Position numbers and translations under genes: made by a program. From Desulfobacterales bacterium (GTDB taxonomy: Bacteria; Desulfobacterota; Desulfobacteria; Desulfobacterales; ETH-SRB1): a stretch of DNA of 8,158 nt. The notes beneath the pieces are model-generated. The model ran no database searches. It saw nothing but the letters and a program-made list of their open reading frames with translations, and was not told where the DNA came from. Positions 6,313 through 8,158 of the stretch are shown piece after piece. The first letter of the stretch is position 1. Every line of letters begins with the position of its first letter. The stretch lies in the NCBI GenBank assembly GCA_030669465.1, contig DAOVDN010000039.1, forward strand, positions 1-8,158, read 5' to 3'.

Positions 6313-7158
6313 ATGCCCCAGCATAAAATGCTCTCGGAAATATCCGAAAAAGATTTTGATCTGTTTCGCAGCCTTGTGAAGGGGAAGGTGGGGATCTCCA
6401 TCCGGCAGGGGAAAAGAAAGATGCTTGGCCTGAAGCTGGCTCGCCGGTTGCAGGATCTGGGGCTTTCATCTTATTTTGATTACTATTGCCATCTCCTTAA
6501 ACCCGGAGGGGTGAGAGAGTTGCAGCATCTGATCAACATCGTTACCATCGACCAGACCAGCTTTTTCAGGGGAGAGCGGCAGTTTGAGATTTTGCGCGAG
6601 CGCATTCTTCCGGAGGTAGTTCGGCGAAAAATAGAAAAAAAGCGCATTCGAATATGGTCTTCCGGGTGTTCCACCGGCCAGGAACCTTACAGCCTGGCCA
6701 TGCTTGTTTATGAAATGGACAACGTGGATATATCCTGGGACATCAAGATCCTGGCCACTGATGCAAATACTTATTCTCTTAAGATTGCTTACTTCGGGAA
6801 ATATAGAGGTGACCAGGTTGCCGAGGTTCCGCCAGCTTATCTTGCAAAATACTTTCACAAGGAGAGCAGTGGGGGCGAGGAGGTCTTTCGGATCAAAGAG
6901 AGTCTGAAAAAGAGATTGATTTTCAGACGACTCAATCTTCTGGTGTCTATAAACCGGCTTAAAGAGCCCATAGATCTGATTCTTTGTCGTAATGTAATGA
7001 TATACTTTGATTCTGCGACAAAGAAGAAAATTATCGATCAATTCTACCACCTTCTTGAACCTGAAGGATACTTGTGTCTCGGTCTTTCCGAGTCGCTTTT
7101 GGGAATCGATGATCGCTTTGCCTTAATAGAAAGAGCGATCTATCGTAAAAAGGGATAG
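6313..7158 (+). CDS. cheR: Chemotaxis receptor methyltransferase CheR
   Basis: A 281-residue protein from the ATG at 6313, typical CheR length. It transfers methyl groups from S-adenosylmethionine to receptor glutamates. Order: N-terminal helical domain with K-R-K-M-LGLKLARRL and TSFFRG (R86 matches the conserved Arg of CheR); SAM-binding motif SSGCSTGQEPYS (116-127); ILATDAN strand; beta subdomain (GDQVAEVPPAYLAKYFHKES... to RLIFRRLNLL); and the ILCRNVMIYFD motif (223-233). By eye, the beta loop YF...FRI has the same length as that of E. coli CheR, which docks on receptor pentapeptides. The start is uncertain: GTG 6295, ATG 6313 and ATG 6328 are all in frame, and none has a strong ribosome-binding site (GAAG at 6301-6304 is the best for 6313). 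The first residues lie in the right inverted repeat of the putative insertion, so the native start may have been altered. The core family call is secure. Confidence 0.92.
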   Translation: MPQHKMLSEISEKDFDLFRSLVKGKVGISIRQGKRKMLGLKLARRLQDLGLSSYFDYYCHLLKPGGVRELQHLINIVTIDQTSFFRGERQFEILRERILPEVVRRKIEKKRIRIWSSGCSTGQEPYSLAMLVYEMDNVDISWDIKILATDANTYSLKIAYFGKYRGDQVAEVPPAYLAKYFHKESSGGEEVFRIKESLKKRLIFRRLNLLVSINRLKEPIDLILCRNVMIYFDSATKKKIIDQFYHLLEPEGYLCLGLSESLLGIDDRFALIERAIYRKKG

Positions 7159-7186
7159 TAACAATTTAGCCTTTTGAAAAAGAGTC

Positions 7187-7217
7187 TGACAGGATAACAG
7201 GATAGACAAGATTTTAT
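7187..7217 (+). repeat. Dispersed ACAGGAT-type repeat, copy 1
   Basis: Contains TGACAGGATAACAGGATA and continues as GACAAGATTTTA. It matches the complement of 7525-7555 at about 24 of 31 positions by eye, so the two are inverted copies of one degenerate family. Motifs of the ACAGGATTTACAGGAT kind are seen between genes in many bacteria, including Desulfobacterota (from memory). Confidence 0.6.
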
Positions 7218-7319
7218 TTAAAGTACACAAACAAAGTTAACTCTCATTGTAGCTATCCAGTAAATCATAAAAAATCATAATCCTGGCTCAGACCTGACTT
7301 GAAAGGGTTTGAATTTCTC

Positions 7320-7380
7320 GTTCCCATGCTCCAGCGTGGGAATGCATACCATATGGGTTCTCACGCTGGAGCATGGGAAC
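7320..7380 (+). repeat. REP-like double palindrome
   Basis: Arms 7320-7342 and 7358-7380 are inverted copies matching at 22 of 23 positions, with a 15-base loop that contains the palindrome CCATATGG (7349-7356). Each arm is also nearly self-complementary (TTCCCA-T-GCT ... AGC-G-TGGGAA), so the unit is two inverted palindromes, as in REP doublets. The TTCCCATGCTCCAGCGTGGG type is familiar as a widespread intergenic repeat. There is no T-run after it, so a standard terminator role is unlikely, although a strong RNA hairpin would form. Confidence 0.8.
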
Positions 7381-7490
7381 CAGGCAAAAAATTGACTGAA
7401 AAATCATCGGTTGTGCATGTAGAGTTTACAACCGAATGTGTTATGGTTTTTAGGTTTAATTATTAATTTTGGTGAACGCAAAGTAAGAGA

Positions 7491-7556
7491 TTTTGATAAG
7501 GATTTACAGGATGAGTTTTGATGTTTTAATCCTGAATATCCTGTAAATCCTGTCAA
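7491..7556 (+). repeat. ACAGGAT-type inverted repeat, copy 2
   Basis: AGGATTTACAGGAT at 7499-7512 is exactly inverted at 7538-7551, separated by 25 bases. Pairing partly continues outward through TTTTGA at 7491-7496 and TCAAAA at 7553-7558, with one bulged base. It ends about 45 bases before the cheD start and could fold in the leader RNA. It belongs to the same family as 7187-7217. Confidence 0.7.
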
Positions 7557-7588
7557 AAGAATAATATTTAAAAGCGCTAAAGTGTTAC

Positions 7589-7593
7589 AAGGA
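7589..7593 (+). promoter_or_regulatory. Shine-Dalgarno site of cheD
   Basis: AAGGA is placed 8 bases before the GTG at 7602 and supports that codon as the cheD start. An in-frame TAA at 7578-7580 rules out a longer protein. Confidence 0.65.
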
Positions 7594-7601
7594 ATGGGGT
7601 T

Positions 7602-8158
7602 GTGAAGCGATTTTACAGTCAAAAGTATAAAAAAGATGTGATCATGCTCAGCTCAGGAGAATATTTTGCTTCAAAAAATGGAGAAATCCTTCATACAGTT
7701 CTCGGGTCGTGCATTGCTGCCTGTATTTACGATATTGAAAAAAAGATCGGAGGAATGAATCACTACCTCTTGCCGGGTATGATTCACCCGGATGAAATCC
7801 TTACATCAGAAGTGGGACGATACGGCATGTATGCTATGGAGCTTCTCATCGGAGAACTCATTAAATACGGGGCAAGGAGAGAGAACCTTGTAGCCAAGAT
7901 ATTCGGTGGGGGAAACGTTCTGAAGTTCCGAAAAACTGACGGTGATGTAACAGGATCGAACATCCGTTTTGCAAAAAAATTCCTCGAACTGGAGGGGATA
8001 CCTGCCCAAAGTGAAGACTTAGGTGGATACAGCGGCAGGAAAATTCTCTTTTTTACAGACACGGCAAAAGTTTTGTTGAAACGGTTCGATGTGGAAAAAG
8101 ATCAGAAGGTTTTTGATAATGAGAAGACTTATAAGGCCCTGGTCTTCCATAAAAGGCC
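7602..8158 (+). CDS. cheD: Receptor deamidase CheD (3' end beyond window)
   Basis: 185 codons are present and the frame is still open at the window edge, so the C-terminus is missing. CheD proteins are usually 160-200 residues, so nearly all is here. CheD deamidates glutamines on receptors, and in some species is docked on CheC. Visible signatures: the catalytic cysteine in TVLGSCIAACIYD (C37, with T32 nearby), the histidine in GGMNHYLLP (H54), RYGMYAMELLIGELIKYGA, and KIFGGGNVLKF. The start is GTG at 7602 (VKRFYSQKYKKDVIMLSSGEY), supported by AAGGA at 7589-7593 and the upstream stop at 7578. An internal ATG at 7644 would remove 14 residues that look like normal family sequence. The gene is separated from cheR by 443 bases of repeats, so it may be expressed separately. 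The likely target is the MCP encoded upstream. Confidence 0.9.
   Translation, partial: MKRFYSQKYKKDVIMLSSGEYFASKNGEILHTVLGSCIAACIYDIEKKIGGMNHYLLPGMIHPDEILTSEVGRYGMYAMELLIGELIKYGARRENLVAKIFGGGNVLKFRKTDGDVTGSNIRFAKKFLELEGIPAQSEDLGGYSGRKILFFTDTAKVLLKRFDVEKDQKVFDNEKTYKALVFHKR

Larger units (their letters stand above)
6075..6319 (+). mobile_element. Putative MITE-like element between cheW and cheR
   Basis: Two inverted repeats border this 245-base segment: 6075-6098 and 6296-6319. Compared by eye they match at 22 of 24 positions, including an uninterrupted 16-base block GTTCTAACTTCGGCCA (6083-6098, complement at 6296-6311). The interior is AT-rich, has no credible gene, and holds two sets of tandem heptamers in roughly inverted arrangement (6140-6181 and 6230-6250). 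This is the layout of a miniature inverted-repeat transposable element. No convincing target-site duplication was found, so transposition is not proven; a long-range RNA hairpin is another reading. The left repeat starts on the last base of the cheW stop, and the right repeat contains the candidate cheR ATG at 6313. No strong promoter was seen; TTGTTT (6258) with TAATAT (6282) is a weak candidate. Confidence 0.5.
7159..7601 (+). other. 443-base intergenic region with repeats, no gene seen
   Basis: The region between cheR and cheD is AT-rich and has many stops in all frames. It contains an ACAGGAT-type repeat (7187-7217), a double palindrome (7320-7380), a small 8-base inverted repeat TCGGTTGT / ACAACCGA (7407-7414 and 7428-7435), and a second ACAGGAT-type inverted repeat (7491-7556). 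A minus-strand open frame of 72 codons crosses these repeats and looks spurious. No confident promoter was found; TTGACT at 7392 lacks a good -10 partner. Neither a T-rich terminator after cheR nor a riboswitch was recognised. Confidence 0.7.

Noticed and set aside
6132..6401. Minus-strand open frame of 89 codons across the heptamer repeats.
   Set aside because: Its C-terminal part is a translation of the tandem repeats and it runs into cheR; no ribosome-binding site or family likeness.
7320..7380. Rho-independent terminator for cheR.
   Set aside because: The hairpin is long but has no T-run on either side, and it lies about 160 bases after the stop.
7392..7420. Sigma-70 promoter with -35 TTGACT ahead of cheD.
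   Set aside because: No acceptable -10 hexamer at 16-18 bases; not supportable from sequence alone.
7404..7622. Minus-strand open frame of 72 codons in the cheR-cheD gap.
   Set aside because: It covers repeat sequence, overlaps the cheD start and has no recognisable protein features.

Overview
The window is most of a chemotaxis (che) operon, read entirely on the + strand. The likely source is a member of the Desulfobacterota (former Deltaproteobacteria) or a relative with a similar respiratory life style. This rests on the gene content (a STAS protein leading a cheY-cheA-mcp-cheW-cheR-cheD set), c-type haem proteins mixed in with the signalling genes, and intergenic repeat families typical of that group. 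It is inferred from protein and repeat character, not from a search.

Layout. Six genes are tightly packed from 32 to 6075: a STAS-domain protein (32-331), CheY (342-725), CheA (722-2845), an exported tetrahaem cytochrome c (2842-3303), a haem-binding methyl-accepting chemotaxis protein (MCP, 3320-5626) and CheW (5626-6075). cheY/cheA and cheA/cytochrome overlap by 4 bases (ATGA), and mcp/cheW by one base (TGATG), so translation is probably coupled. The 3' half is loose: cheR (6313-7158) follows a 237-base gap that looks like a small terminal-inverted-repeat (MITE-like) insertion, and cheD (GTG start at 7602, running off the window end) follows a 443-base gap carrying three palindromic repeat blocks. 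No gene was recognised in either gap. No cheB, cheC, cheX or cheZ is seen; cheB might lie beyond the right edge.

How the parts fit. The MCP has two membrane segments, and its periplasmic part carries one CXXCH haem c site (residues 163-167). This resembles the haem-c PAS-like sensor domains described in Geobacter MCPs. Its cytoplasmic part has a HAMP, a PAS with three clustered cysteines, a second HAMP-like segment, a methylation and signalling hairpin, and a C-terminal tail ending GFEEF, which fits the CheR-docking pentapeptide pattern. The cytochrome directly upstream has a signal peptide and four CXXCH motifs, so it should be in the same periplasm as the MCP haem domain. CheW and CheA would couple the receptor to phosphorylation of CheY, while CheR (methylation) and CheD (deamidation) would give adaptation. 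The most interesting reading is a self-contained redox-taxis or redox-signalling unit in which a dedicated cytochrome passes electrons to, or tunes, a haem-bearing receptor. CheA is also unusual: between its HPt and dimerisation domains it has an alpha/beta segment and two 24-residue repeats resembling the c-di-GMP-binding MshEN motif, and no recognisable classical P2 domain.
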